Origin: Planctomycetota bacterium
GTDB taxonomy: Bacteria > Planctomycetota > Phycisphaerae > Phycisphaerales > SM1A02
Length of the DNA: 5,639 bases
Reading direction: 5' to 3'
Assembly (NCBI GenBank): GCA_003671065.1
Contig: QWPU01000213.1
Span: forward strand, 1-5,639
Below the pieces are notes generated by a model that saw nothing but the letters and a program-made list of their open reading frames with translations, had not been told where the DNA came from and did no database searches. This document shows, piece by piece, positions 1 through 5,639 of this stretch. The first letter of the stretch is position 1. The number at the start of each line of letters is the position of its first letter. The translations under genes were made by a program, and so were the position numbers.

Positions 1-866
1 GCAGGAATCTGTTGTTCAGGTGTGCCGTAATCGCCGCGGTAATCGCCTTCGCGCGTGACACCTTCCATGCCTGAACGACCAGTGTCGACGCGATTGTTCA
101 CGATGATGTCTGGATCAAGCGCGCGCACATAATCAAAGAGCGACTTGCCTTTGTCGTGCGTCCATGTGCCTTCCCATTCACCATCAAACCACAGGATTCC
201 GATCTTGCCATACGCGCCACCGACGAGTTCTTTCAACTGCGCCTTCATGTATTCCTCGTAGCGTTCGTACACCGCGCCATCAGTTGGTCGCTTATCCCAC
301 GCGCGTCGCGGCAAGTAATCAGGATGATGCCAATCCATGATCGAGTGATAAAAGCACAAGCGAATGTCCGCAGCTTTGCAGGCAGCTGCGAGTTCCATGA
401 GTGGATCGCGCGGTGCGAAAGGCGACGAGCCGACATCCCAATCACTGTTCGGTGAATTCCACAAACCAAATCCATCGTGATGCTTCGAAGTGATCACGAT
501 GTACTTCATGCCCGCGTCTTTCGCGATTTGCACCCAGCGAGTCGCGTCGTACTTCACGGGATTGAATTGATCGCGCAACGGCTCGTAGTCATGCGGCGTG
601 ATCTGCGCATTCGAAAGCAACCACTCACCCGCGCCAGGCACAGGCTTGCCGTTCCACTCACCAGCTGCGGTTGAATAGGCGCCCCAGTGAATGAACATTC
701 CAAACTTCGCGTCACGAAACCACGCCATGCGCGCATCGTGTTGCGCGGGAGTTTCATTCACGAGATTGGTGCCGCCGTAGCGGGGGAGTTCGACTTGCGG
801 CGAAGCGAGCGTTGCTGAGGAGCAAGCAGCGAGCGCGAGCGCGACGACGAATGCAGTGGTCTTCAT
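1..866 (-). CDS. GH29 alpha-L-fucosidase, secreted, partial (C-terminus beyond left edge)
   Basis: Predicted retaining exo-glycosidase releasing alpha-L-fucose from oligo- or polysaccharides. The frame opens at ATG 866-864 and stays open to base 1, giving 288 full codons; GH29 proteins are usually well over 400 residues, so the C-terminal part is missing. Residues 1-22 look like a signal peptide. A lipobox-like L12-A-A-C15 suggests a lipoprotein, although cleavage after the ATLA at 18-21 by signal peptidase I is also possible. Family hallmarks are FGMFIHWG at 55-62, SKHHDGFGLWNS at 127-138, and WFDGEWE at 226-232, where D228 aligns with the catalytic nucleophile. The visible part ends in GTPEQQIP at 281-288, also typical of GH29. 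The acid/base residue cannot be assigned from this fragment. No Shine-Dalgarno sequence precedes the start. The gene is divergent from the phosphoesterase, with 42 bp between starts. Family assignment is confident; substrate linkage and lipidation are inference. Confidence 0.93.
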   Translation of the reverse strand, partial: MKTTAFVVALALAACSSATLASPQVELPRYGGTNLVNETPAQHDARMAWFRDAKFGMFIHWGAYSTAAGEWNGKPVPGAGEWLLSNAQITPHDYEPLRDQFNPVKYDATRWVQIAKDAGMKYIVITSKHHDGFGLWNSPNSDWDVGSSPFAPRDPLMELAAACKAADIRLCFYHSIMDWHHPDYLPRRAWDKRPTDGAVYERYEEYMKAQLKELVGGAYGKIGILWFDGEWEGTWTHDKGKSLFDYVRALDPDIIVNNRVDTGRSGMEGVTREGDYRGDYGTPEQQIP

Positions 867-908
867 ACGCGCAATGTACTGAGGCGTTGAGTCGGCTACC
901 TTTCGCAG

Positions 909-1559
909 ATGCCCTCAGTCAAGGAACTTGTGAAATCAACGCGACGCATCTTCGTGACTGCCGTGCCCTCAGTCAAGGAACTTGTGAAATCAACGCGACG
1001 CATCTTCGTGACTGCCGACACACACTTTGGCCACACGGAAGCAATCGCGCAATTCAAGCGGCCGTTTGCCAGCGTTGACGCAATGGATGAGGCGATGATC
1101 GCGAACATGAACGCGGTTGTCGGCGCGAACGACATTCTCATTCATCTGGGCGATTTCACAGGCCCGCGCGACTGGAACGGCGCCGAGTGCAAGCGTGTCG
1201 CGGCGCTGCGGGATCGCATCGCGTGTCGACATCTACATCTTGTGCGCGGTAATCACGATCCAGATAATGAGAAGCGTTTCGACGAACTTTTCGAAAGCGT
1301 GAGTGATGTGATCAGCGCGCGAGGCATCAGCGGTGTTGATGAGCGCATCGTGATGTTTCACTATCCAATCGATCAATGGCAAGGTCGACCCAACGGCGGC
1401 TTCCATCTCCACGGTCATGTGCACGCATTCAGTTCAACCGTCGCGCGCCGTTGCGATGTCGGCGTGGATGTACCTGCACACGCGTTCGCACCGCAACCAC
1501 TCGTCGAACTCATCGCACAACTGCGAGACACGCCTCCGAGTGGATTCGTGCGAGCGTGA
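909..1559 (+). CDS. Calcineurin-like metallophosphoesterase, small single-domain
   Basis: Predicted cytoplasmic dimetal phosphoesterase or phosphohydrolase (216 residues, no signal peptide or membrane segment). All expected metal-site motifs are visible in order: D37-T-H39 followed by H42, G81-D82, G114-N-H-D117, H151 in a FHYP motif, and G169-H-V-H172. It resembles the small predicted phosphoesterases grouped as COG4186; the physiological substrate is unknown. The first 36 residues are two identical 18-residue copies. Only the second copy, ending in the strand RRIFVTA directly before D37, is needed for the fold. Initiation could be at ATG 909 or at GTG 963, which would give a normal-looking 198-residue protein. 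Neither start has a Shine-Dalgarno sequence, so the choice is open; 909 is reported as the longest. Stop TGA is 1557-1559. The divergent fucosidase gives no clear functional link. Confidence 0.92.
   Translation: MPSVKELVKSTRRIFVTAVPSVKELVKSTRRIFVTADTHFGHTEAIAQFKRPFASVDAMDEAMIANMNAVVGANDILIHLGDFTGPRDWNGAECKRVAALRDRIACRHLHLVRGNHDPDNEKRFDELFESVSDVISARGISGVDERIVMFHYPIDQWQGRPNGGFHLHGHVHAFSSTVARRCDVGVDVPAHAFAPQPLVELIAQLRDTPPSGFVRA
910..1017 (+). repeat. Perfect 54-bp tandem duplication (2 copies) at the phosphoesterase 5' end
   Basis: Bases 910-963 and 964-1017 are identical over all 54 positions. The unit is exactly 18 codons, so it stays in frame and the encoded protein starts with two copies of PSVKELVKSTRRIFVTA. 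The base before copy 1 is A (giving ATG at 909), while the base before copy 2 is the final G of copy 1 (giving GTG at 963). That one apparent difference is therefore a product of the junction and not a later mutation. Reconstructing the single-copy ancestor shows no shared bases at the two breakpoints, so simple slippage between short direct repeats is not evident. Confidence 0.97.
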
Positions 1560-1760
1560 TAAGCGAAAGAGAACGATCAAACAGGGCTCGCGCAGCTTTC
1601 GGAATTAACGGCCGTCCATGCGCGCGGTGCTTTCCGACATTGCAGTGATGGGTGAAGCAGCGGAGCGCCTCAAGGCGGGCGCTTAGGATCGCTCGCTTTA
1701 TTTGCGACGAATCTCAACTTTCCGCATGACCTTTCGCGGACTTGTATTAGTCTCTGACCA
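1560..1760. other. Intergenic region between phosphoesterase and amylase genes
   Basis: This 201-bp gap holds no recognisable gene. The only notable items are a weak inverted repeat at 1664-1683 and a 22-codon ATG frame at 1618-1686 with no ribosome binding site. Just before the amylase start, TATTAG at 1745-1750 matches four of six bases of a sigma-70-type -10 box, but no acceptable -35 box lies at the right distance. The amylase promoter presumably lies here, but its position cannot be fixed by reading. Confidence 0.6.
1664..1683 (+). terminator. Possible weak hairpin terminator after the phosphoesterase gene
   Basis: AGCGCC (1664-1669) pairs with GGCGCT (1678-1683) around an 8-nt loop; an alternative 4-bp stem CGCC/GGCG with a TCAA loop uses 1666-1677. 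There is no proper T-run, only a CTTTATTT stretch about 12 nt further on, and the hairpin lies about 105 nt past the stop codon. It is a plausible but poor intrinsic terminator. Confidence 0.22.
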
Positions 1761-3680
1761 ATGCCACTTCATCAACTGCTTTGCTGTGTCGCTGCGTTTC
1801 TGAGCGCGCTGTGCGTTGAGCGCGGATTCGCCACGCCGTTGCCGCCGATCACTCGGCCGGCGCAGGATGAGATCGTCTATCAAATCATGCCGATTGCTTG
1901 GCGCGATTCGAACCTCGATACGGTCGGTCCGATTTCCACGCGCTTCGGTGACTTCGGCGGTCTCGCGGCGACCGAGAGCCTCGACTATCTCCAGTACCTC
2001 GGCGTCACCATGATCTACTTGCAGCCGATTTTCCCATCGGCGGCCTATCACGGCTATCAACACGGTCCTGCTGACGCGCTCAATGCGAGCTTCGGAACGC
2101 AAGCGCAGTTTCTCGCGTTCGTCAACGCAGCACACGCGCGCGGCATCAAAGTCATTCTTGATTTCGTGGCGTATGGCATCAGTCAGAATTCCACATACTT
2201 CACATCCGCGTTTCACAATCCAGCGAGCACCTACGACTCGTTCCTCGCGTTCACTGATTCGGGCAACAACACTTTCGTCGGCTCGAACTACAACACATGG
2301 AACGGCGCGGGCGTCGGCTTCATTCACTGGGATCTCACTAATCCAGCGGTCGTCACACTCATTACCAATTGGGCGAAGAAGTGGATGGATCCGAATAGTG
2401 ATGGCGACCCATCTGACGGCGTTGACGGCTTTCGTCTCGATCACGCGTGGGCGAGCGGCGGCGAAGGTTGGGGCGCGAACATCACCTTCTGGGAAACATG
2501 GTGTTCATCATTGCGCGCACTTCGAAGCGATGTGTTTCTCTTCTGCGAACCAAGTGATTGGGGCAATGTTGGAACCGACTTGCTCACGCCGAACGCGTTT
2601 GATGCAGTGGTTACGAAACCATGGGAATTCGCGGCGCGCACGGCGGTTACATCGAAACTTGCAGCGGGCTTGTACAGCGCGACTGCGACTGCGGTGTCAG
2701 CTGTGCCTGCGGGCAAACTGCTGATCGCTGAGATGAACGATCACGATTCGAATCGTCTAGCTTCAGAGTTCAGCAGCAACAACGCCCGACAAAAAGTTGG
2801 CGCGGCGATTCTCTTCACGCAACCGTTTCCACCGAATGTCTACTACGGCGATGAACTTGGCATGAAGGGCATTAAGGCGAGTGTCGGCAGCGACGCGAAC
2901 GACATTCCGATGCGCGAGCCGTTCAAGTGGAAAGCCGTTGCTGGCGCGCCGATGACGAACTATGCGGCGGTGACAGCGGGCACGCCTGCGCCGACATACT
3001 CCGCCAACAATGATGGTCGAAGTGTTGAAGAACAGAAGGGCGTTGCGGGTTCGTTGCTTGAGTCGTATCGCGCGCTCATTGCTGTGCGACAAGGTTCGAT
3101 TGCGCTGCGTCGCGGTTCGTACATTCCCGTGTCGTCGCCTCACAGCGGAGTGTTTGCGTTCGTTCGTCATGAAGCGACGCAGACTGTGCTTGTTGCGATT
3201 AATCTCGATTCGGCGAGCGCGAATACGACGCTCAATCTCAGTGGCTTCACGGTGCCGAGCGCGGGGACTGTTCCTGTGAGCCTTGAAAACGGCGCGAGTT
3301 TCCCATCAATCACCACGGTGAACAAAGCCGCGTACTCAATCACGCTCGGTGCGCGTGCGTGGTTTATTACGCGCGCTGAACTCACGCCGCCAGTGAGTAC
3401 TTCGCACGCGGACACGCACGCTGCAGTTCGATGCGGGCGCTTCGTCACTTCTCGCAACGCAAACATGTCTCTCGTCGTTTGCGGACAACGCGGGCGAACT
3501 GAATCAACTCTTTGTGCGTGCCGACAGCGATGCGCTTCGCGTGAGCATCAGTGGAAATATCCCGCAAGACGCAACAGCACTCACGCTCTTCATCGATGTC
3601 AATCCTGGCTCGAAGCTCGGACAAAACGAACTTGTGACCGCGCATCTTCCATCGCCGCCAGGTGGCATAGCGCTGCTTGA
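1761..3680 (+). CDS. GH13 alpha-amylase-family glycoside hydrolase, secreted; C-terminal reading frame lost by frameshift
   Basis: Predicted extracellular alpha-glucan hydrolase or transglycosylase. Residues 1-24 form a signal peptide with hydrophobic core LLCCVAAFLSALCV and likely cleavage after GFA. The (beta/alpha)8 barrel covers about 35-450, with Y100 in an HGY motif, region V HWDLTNP at 189-195, region II GFRLDHA at 223-229 (R225, nucleophile D227), region III FCEPSD at 261-266 (acid/base E263), and region IV NDHD at 326-329 (H328, stabiliser D329). YYGDELGM at 361-368 and DIPMREPFKW at 381-390 are also typical. Region I is odd: DFVAYG at 134-139 replaces the usual D-x-x-x-N-H. Domain C ends near ARAWFITRAE at 531-540. 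From about residue 550 the sequence becomes Arg/Cys-rich and unlike any domain because the true frame shifts; the stop at 3678-3680 is spurious. The intact gene would continue to 4323, about 850 residues. GH13 membership is secure; subfamily and substrate are not. Confidence 0.9.
   Translation: MPLHQLLCCVAAFLSALCVERGFATPLPPITRPAQDEIVYQIMPIAWRDSNLDTVGPISTRFGDFGGLAATESLDYLQYLGVTMIYLQPIFPSAAYHGYQHGPADALNASFGTQAQFLAFVNAAHARGIKVILDFVAYGISQNSTYFTSAFHNPASTYDSFLAFTDSGNNTFVGSNYNTWNGAGVGFIHWDLTNPAVVTLITNWAKKWMDPNSDGDPSDGVDGFRLDHAWASGGEGWGANITFWETWCSSLRALRSDVFLFCEPSDWGNVGTDLLTPNAFDAVVTKPWEFAARTAVTSKLAAGLYSATATAVSAVPAGKLLIAEMNDHDSNRLASEFSSNNARQKVGAAILFTQPFPPNVYYGDELGMKGIKASVGSDANDIPMREPFKWKAVAGAPMTNYAAVTAGTPAPTYSANNDGRSVEEQKGVAGSLLESYRALIAVRQGSIALRRGSYIPVSSPHSGVFAFVRHEATQTVLVAINLDSASANTTLNLSGFTVPSAGTVPVSLENGASFPSITTVNKAAYSITLGARAWFITRAELTPPVSTSHADTHAAVRCGRFVTSRNANMSLVVCGQRGRTESTLCACRQRCASREHQWKYPARRNSTHALHRCQSWLEARTKRTCDRASSIAARWHSAA
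3397..3426 (+). other. Frameshift site joining the amylase to its C-terminal module
   Basis: The amylase frame reads sensibly through RAELTPPVSTSHA (to 3410) and then turns into an Arg/Cys-rich stretch. The next frame is closed by TGA at 3394-3396, opens at 3397, and by TLQFDAGASSLLATQ (from 3418) reads like an ordinary secreted domain. The switch must therefore lie in this interval, probably near 3411-3420 where an ACGC motif recurs. Moving between frames requires skipping one base, meaning a net +1 insertion or 2-base deletion relative to an intact gene. No stop codon or familiar slippery site marks a programmed +1 shift, so mutation or a sequence error is more likely. Confidence 0.85.
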
Positions 3681-4323
3681 TGGAACGACATTCGACGCGG
3701 GATTCAGGCCCGATGCGCTCTACTACATCAACACAGTGAACTCGCGCGTGTTTGTCGATTGCGTAACGCTTGCTACTGCTCCGACACTTGCGAGCAAGGT
3801 GTATCGCGGTTCGTCTGCATTGAACTCTGGCAGTGGCGTGTTGACGGGCGGAACGAATCCGAATCAACTCGAAGTGGCGCTGGACAACAGCAACACTGCG
3901 GGCATCAGTGCCACGAGTGTGATGACTGCCCCGACCGCGACGAAGGGCGTTGAGTTGCGTATCCCATTTGCTGATCTCGGTCTCGCGGCTGATTTCAGTG
4001 GAGCACTCGCGATCAGTGCATGCATTGAACGCACCGATGGTTCGCTCAGCAATCAATGGTTGCCTGCACTTCAACCGCGCAGCAGTGACCTCGGCGTCGC
4101 GGCGAATCTCAACAACACGAGTGGTCAACAATTCACAACGCTTGTTGTTGGAGTAGTCGGTGATGTCGACGCTGACGGCATCGTTGGCGGCGGCGATCTC
4201 GCCACACTTCTCGCAGCGTGGGGACACACCAGCGCAGAGTTCGGCTTCCTCGCGAGTGATCTCAATCATGATGATCGCGTCGACGCAATTGATCTCGGCA
4301 TCCTGCTCGGCAATTGGAGCTAA
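3514..4323 (+). CDS. C-terminal module of the broken amylase: beta-rich accessory domain plus dockerin-like pair
   Basis: Reported from GTG 3514, but this is probably not a true start: the same frame reads meaningfully from about 3418 back to its opening at 3397, with no Shine-Dalgarno site and no signal peptide at 3514. It is best read as the out-of-frame 3' end of the GH13 gene at 1761. The first ~215 residues are rich in Ser, Thr, Ala and Asn with alternating hydrophobic strands (for example LRVSISGNIP, LTLFIDVNPGS, GVELRIPFADLGL). This resembles the extracellular CBM9/DOMON-like beta-sandwich modules common next to planctomycete dockerins, but I cannot name the family. The last 54 residues carry two dockerin-like loops (4159-4320). 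If expressed alone it would be a cytoplasmic fragment without an enzyme. Its stop is 3 nt before the DinB-like gene, and its last codons contain that gene's ribosome binding site. Confidence 0.75.
   Translation: MRADSDALRVSISGNIPQDATALTLFIDVNPGSKLGQNELVTAHLPSPPGGIALLDGTTFDAGFRPDALYYINTVNSRVFVDCVTLATAPTLASKVYRGSSALNSGSGVLTGGTNPNQLEVALDNSNTAGISATSVMTAPTATKGVELRIPFADLGLAADFSGALAISACIERTDGSLSNQWLPALQPRSSDLGVAANLNNTSGQQFTTLVVGVVGDVDADGIVGGGDLATLLAAWGHTSAEFGFLASDLNHDDRVDAIDLGILLGNWS
4159..4320 (+). other. Dockerin-like tandem calcium-loop domain (two repeats)
   Basis: Repeat 1 has a 12-residue EF-hand-type loop starting at codon 4162, with Asp at positions 1, 3, 5 and 12 (DVDADGIVGGGD) followed by LATLLAAWG. 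Repeat 2 starts at codon 4258 with DLNHDDRVDAID (D1, N3, D5, D12) followed by LGILLGNWS. Both loops keep the calcium-ligand spacing of type I dockerins, and the second ends exactly at the C-terminus. Such pairs at the ends of secreted proteins are widespread in Phycisphaerae; a cell-surface attachment role there is inference, since classical cohesin partners are generally not known. Confidence 0.85.
4316..4319 (+). promoter_or_regulatory. Ribosome binding site for the DinB-like gene
   Basis: GGAG lies 7 nt before ATG 4327, inside the final codons of the upstream reading frame. It is the only convincing Shine-Dalgarno match found before any start in the window. It fixes this start and suggests translation coupled to, or at least following, the upstream frame. 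Confidence 0.75.
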
Positions 4324-4326
4324 CGC

Positions 4327-4827
4327 ATGACCAACGACCGCTACCTCGCACTCATAGGCAGCCAGTTCGACGCCGCATTCGCCATGCTCGAAGAGTGCAT
4401 TCGCAAGTGTCCGCCGAAGCATTGGGACGGTCTCATCGCGAAGTATCCGTTCTGGCAAGTGGTCTATCACACGCTCTATTGCACTGATATCTACAGCGCG
4501 AAATCGGAAAGCGCGTGGCAGACGCATCCGAAGTTTCATCCGCAAGGCAAGTCTGAAGTCGACAACGAGTATCCAAGTCGCGAGTTCACGAAGCGCGAGT
4601 TGCTTGCGTACTTGAAGTACACGCAAGCCCGCGTGCACGAATCACTCGCAGCTGAAACAACGCGTTCACTCGCCGCGCCAGCAGGATTTTCATGGCTCAA
4701 GATGACGCGCGCTGAAGTGCCGATGTACAGCATGCGTCATGTGCAGCACCACATCGGTCAACTCAGCGCGTACTTGCGAAGAGCAAGCGTGAAGCCGAAA
4801 TGGACAAAGGGCGGCGTGGCGAAGTGA
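4327..4827 (+). CDS. DinB-like (DinB/YfiT-type) four-helix putative metal-binding protein
   Basis: A 166-residue cytoplasmic protein, the usual length for the DinB-like superfamily, with no signal peptide. The characteristic metal-ligand arrangement is visible: H48 in a helix (QVVYHTLYC at 44-52) and the C-terminal signature MRHVQHHIGQL at 136-146, where H138 and H142 complete the expected His triad. The family comprises four-helix bundles binding a divalent metal; some members are thiol-dependent transferases, but most have no known reaction, and nothing here defines a substrate. The name is historical and does not imply DNA polymerase IV. The start is supported by GGAG 7 nt upstream. The gene follows the dockerin stop by 3 nt, so it is probably in one transcript with the amylase gene, although a functional tie between a secreted glucanase and this protein is not evident. 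Stop TGA is 4825-4827. Confidence 0.88.
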   Translation: MTNDRYLALIGSQFDAAFAMLEECIRKCPPKHWDGLIAKYPFWQVVYHTLYCTDIYSAKSESAWQTHPKFHPQGKSEVDNEYPSREFTKRELLAYLKYTQARVHESLAAETTRSLAAPAGFSWLKMTRAEVPMYSMRHVQHHIGQLSAYLRRASVKPKWTKGGVAK

Positions 4828-4890
4828 GCGGTGCGGTCGAACGATGTGATTCGTCGATCGTGTTCGCGAAAAATACATCTCCGGCACCAG

Positions 4891-4903
4891 CTTCGTTCCG
4901 AAG
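4891..4903. terminator. Small hairpin between convergent genes, possible weak terminator
   Basis: CTTCG (4891-4895) and CGAAG (4899-4903) form a perfect 5-bp stem with a 3-nt loop, in the 92-bp gap between the stops of the DinB-like gene (plus) and the ThuA-like gene (minus). A convergent gap is where a bidirectional terminator would be expected, but the stem is short and lacks a T-run on either strand. The rest of the gap shows nothing recognisable. Confidence 0.2.
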
Positions 4904-4919
4904 GATCGTGGCACTCAAA

Positions 4920-5639
4920 CTACTTCAACGCAGGCTTGATGCGCGCCTCTTCACCGATTGCCCACGCGATCATCTGTACTGAGATCACGCGAAACTCTGG
5001 GTTCGCGAAATCGCCTTGATCACCGAGCGTGGTGAATACGATTCGACGCGGCGGCAAATCATTTTCGCGCTTCAACTCGCGCGTCCAAAGAATTGGCTGC
5101 TTTTGCGCTGCTTCCTTGCGCCCACTATCAATCGCCTCGCCCCACAGAAGCACGCGGCAATCGGGCGTGAGTGGCCCGATCTCAATGAGCGAACTCGGCA
5201 GCACGAGGCCTTCCGTTGGAATCACCACGCCTGCAAGAATCGCATGTTTCGCAGACTCCGCGTCAGGCGCAAGCACGCGCGTCTTCGAAGAACTTCCGTG
5301 CTGAAACTTCCAACTCGCACCAAACTGTTCACGCGGAAACTCGTCGTTCCATTGTTTCCCGCCCGCGTCATTTGGATAGGCGAACGCGTGCAATGAGCTG
5401 CGAAATCCAACAAGCGGAAGACCCTGCGTTGTTGCAGCTTTAAACGAGAGCATCGTGTTGTAGCCAAGCTCGCGTTCGCGCATACAGAGCACAGTGCAGT
5501 CCGCGTACTTCATGCGCGCGCCATCAGTCAGACTCGTGCGCGCGCTCGCATCTGGCGTCTTGCGTGGCGAACCAGTGCCGTCATCCGCAGTCGCGTAATG
5601 CATCTGAGTGGTCGCGATCTTCGCGTCACTCACAAGCGT
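4920..5639 (-). CDS. ThuA-like domain protein, partial (5' end beyond right edge)
   Basis: Member of the ThuA-like group, whose fold is that of class I glutamine amidotransferases; named from trehalose utilisation in rhizobia, most members have no proven reaction. The frame is open from base 5639 to stop TAG at 4922-4920, 239 codons. A GTG at 5633 could serve as a start, but the frame continues past the edge and usual ThuA-like proteins have an N-terminal strand region ahead of this, so I treat it as truncated. Numbering from that GTG, the core has VLCMRERE (48-55), VGFRSSLHAF (75-84), WND (95-97), FG (104-105) and HG (112-113). The C-terminal end has PILWTRELK and RIVFTTLGDQGDF, followed by FRVISVQMIAWAIGEE. 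These match the ThuA pattern of GFR-T-HAF, P-WTRE and R-TTLG-DF. It is convergent with the DinB-like gene. Fold assignment is good; a role in sugar metabolism is only suggested by the neighbouring glycosidases. Confidence 0.85.
   Translation of the reverse strand, partial: TLVSDAKIATTQMHYATADDGTGSPRKTPDASARTSLTDGARMKYADCTVLCMRERELGYNTMLSFKAATTQGLPLVGFRSSLHAFAYPNDAGGKQWNDEFPREQFGASWKFQHGSSSKTRVLAPDAESAKHAILAGVVIPTEGLVLPSSLIEIGPLTPDCRVLLWGEAIDSGRKEAAQKQPILWTRELKRENDLPPRRIVFTTLGDQGDFANPEFRVISVQMIAWAIGEEARIKPALK

Noticed and set aside
917..976. TTGACT on the minus strand in both copies of the 54-bp repeat as -35 boxes for the fucosidase gene
   Set aside because: At 16-18 nt spacing the candidate -10 hexamers (for example GTAGCC or GAAGAT) match the consensus poorly, so no promoter can be supported.
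910..1017. CRISPR-like or regulatory iteron array
   Set aside because: There are only two directly abutting copies without spacers, inside a coding sequence and in frame, so a plain tandem duplication explains them.
1618..1686. Small 22-codon ATG frame in the gap before the amylase gene
   Set aside because: The composition looks mildly coding, but there is no ribosome binding site, no domain, and its 3' end overlaps the candidate hairpin. It could equally be chance or a gene remnant.
1698..2444. Open antisense frame of 248 codons over the start of the amylase gene
   Set aside because: No family motifs, biased Arg/Glu/Val composition, and full overlap with a convincing GH13 coding sequence.
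3397..3426. Programmed +1 ribosomal frameshift
   Set aside because: No in-frame stop, rare slippery codon pair or internal Shine-Dalgarno stimulator is visible, and the unshifted frame stays open for a further ~260 bases with nonsense composition, which is more like a mutation or sequence error.
3445..4638. Open antisense frame of 397 codons over the dockerin module and the DinB-like gene
   Set aside because: Its translation is Arg/Glu/Cys-rich with no recognisable domain, and it lies opposite two well-supported genes. It is explained by GC-rich codon bias of the plus-strand genes, helped by the missing stops in that phase.

Overview
The window looks like chromosomal DNA from a Planctomycetota-type bacterium, most likely class Phycisphaerae. 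The main evidence is the C-terminus encoded at 4159-4320: two dockerin-like calcium loops (D-x-D-x-D-G...D), each followed by a Leu/Trp-rich helix ending LLAAW-G or LLGNW-S. That ending is typical of secreted enzymes in this class. Moderately high GC, scarce Shine-Dalgarno sites, and a glycosidase plus ThuA-like content fit the same group. The taxonomic call is inference.

Layout. (1) 1-866, minus strand: N-terminal two thirds of a secreted GH29 alpha-L-fucosidase, running off the left edge. (2) 909-1559, plus strand, divergent and only 42 bp away: a small calcineurin-like metallophosphoesterase whose first 18 codons are perfectly duplicated in tandem (54 bp, 910-1017). (3) 1560-1760: 201 bp intergenic with a weak hairpin and no convincing gene. 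(4) 1761-4323, plus strand: apparently one large secreted GH13 alpha-amylase-family gene (catalytic TIM barrel, domain C, accessory beta-rich domain, terminal dockerin-like pair). A net one-base frameshift between about 3397 and 3426 breaks it, so it reads as two frames, 1761-3680 and up to 4323. (5) 4327-4827, plus strand: a DinB-like four-helix putative metal-binding protein, 3 nt after the dockerin stop and with the only good Shine-Dalgarno site in the window, so probably co-transcribed. (6) 4920-5639, minus strand, convergent: a ThuA-like (trehalose-utilisation/glutamine-amidotransferase-fold) protein whose 5' end is cut by the right edge.

How the genes may work together. A fucosidase, an alpha-glucan-type hydrolase with an extracellular anchoring module, and a ThuA-like protein suggest polysaccharide foraging, but strands alternate and no transporter or regulator is present, so this is not a demonstrated utilisation locus. 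I found no RNA gene, CRISPR array, insertion sequence or evident new multi-gene system. The signals most worth checking are the frameshift separating the amylase from its C-terminal module, the perfect 54-bp duplication at the phosphoesterase start, and loss of the usual Asn-His pair in GH13 conserved region I.
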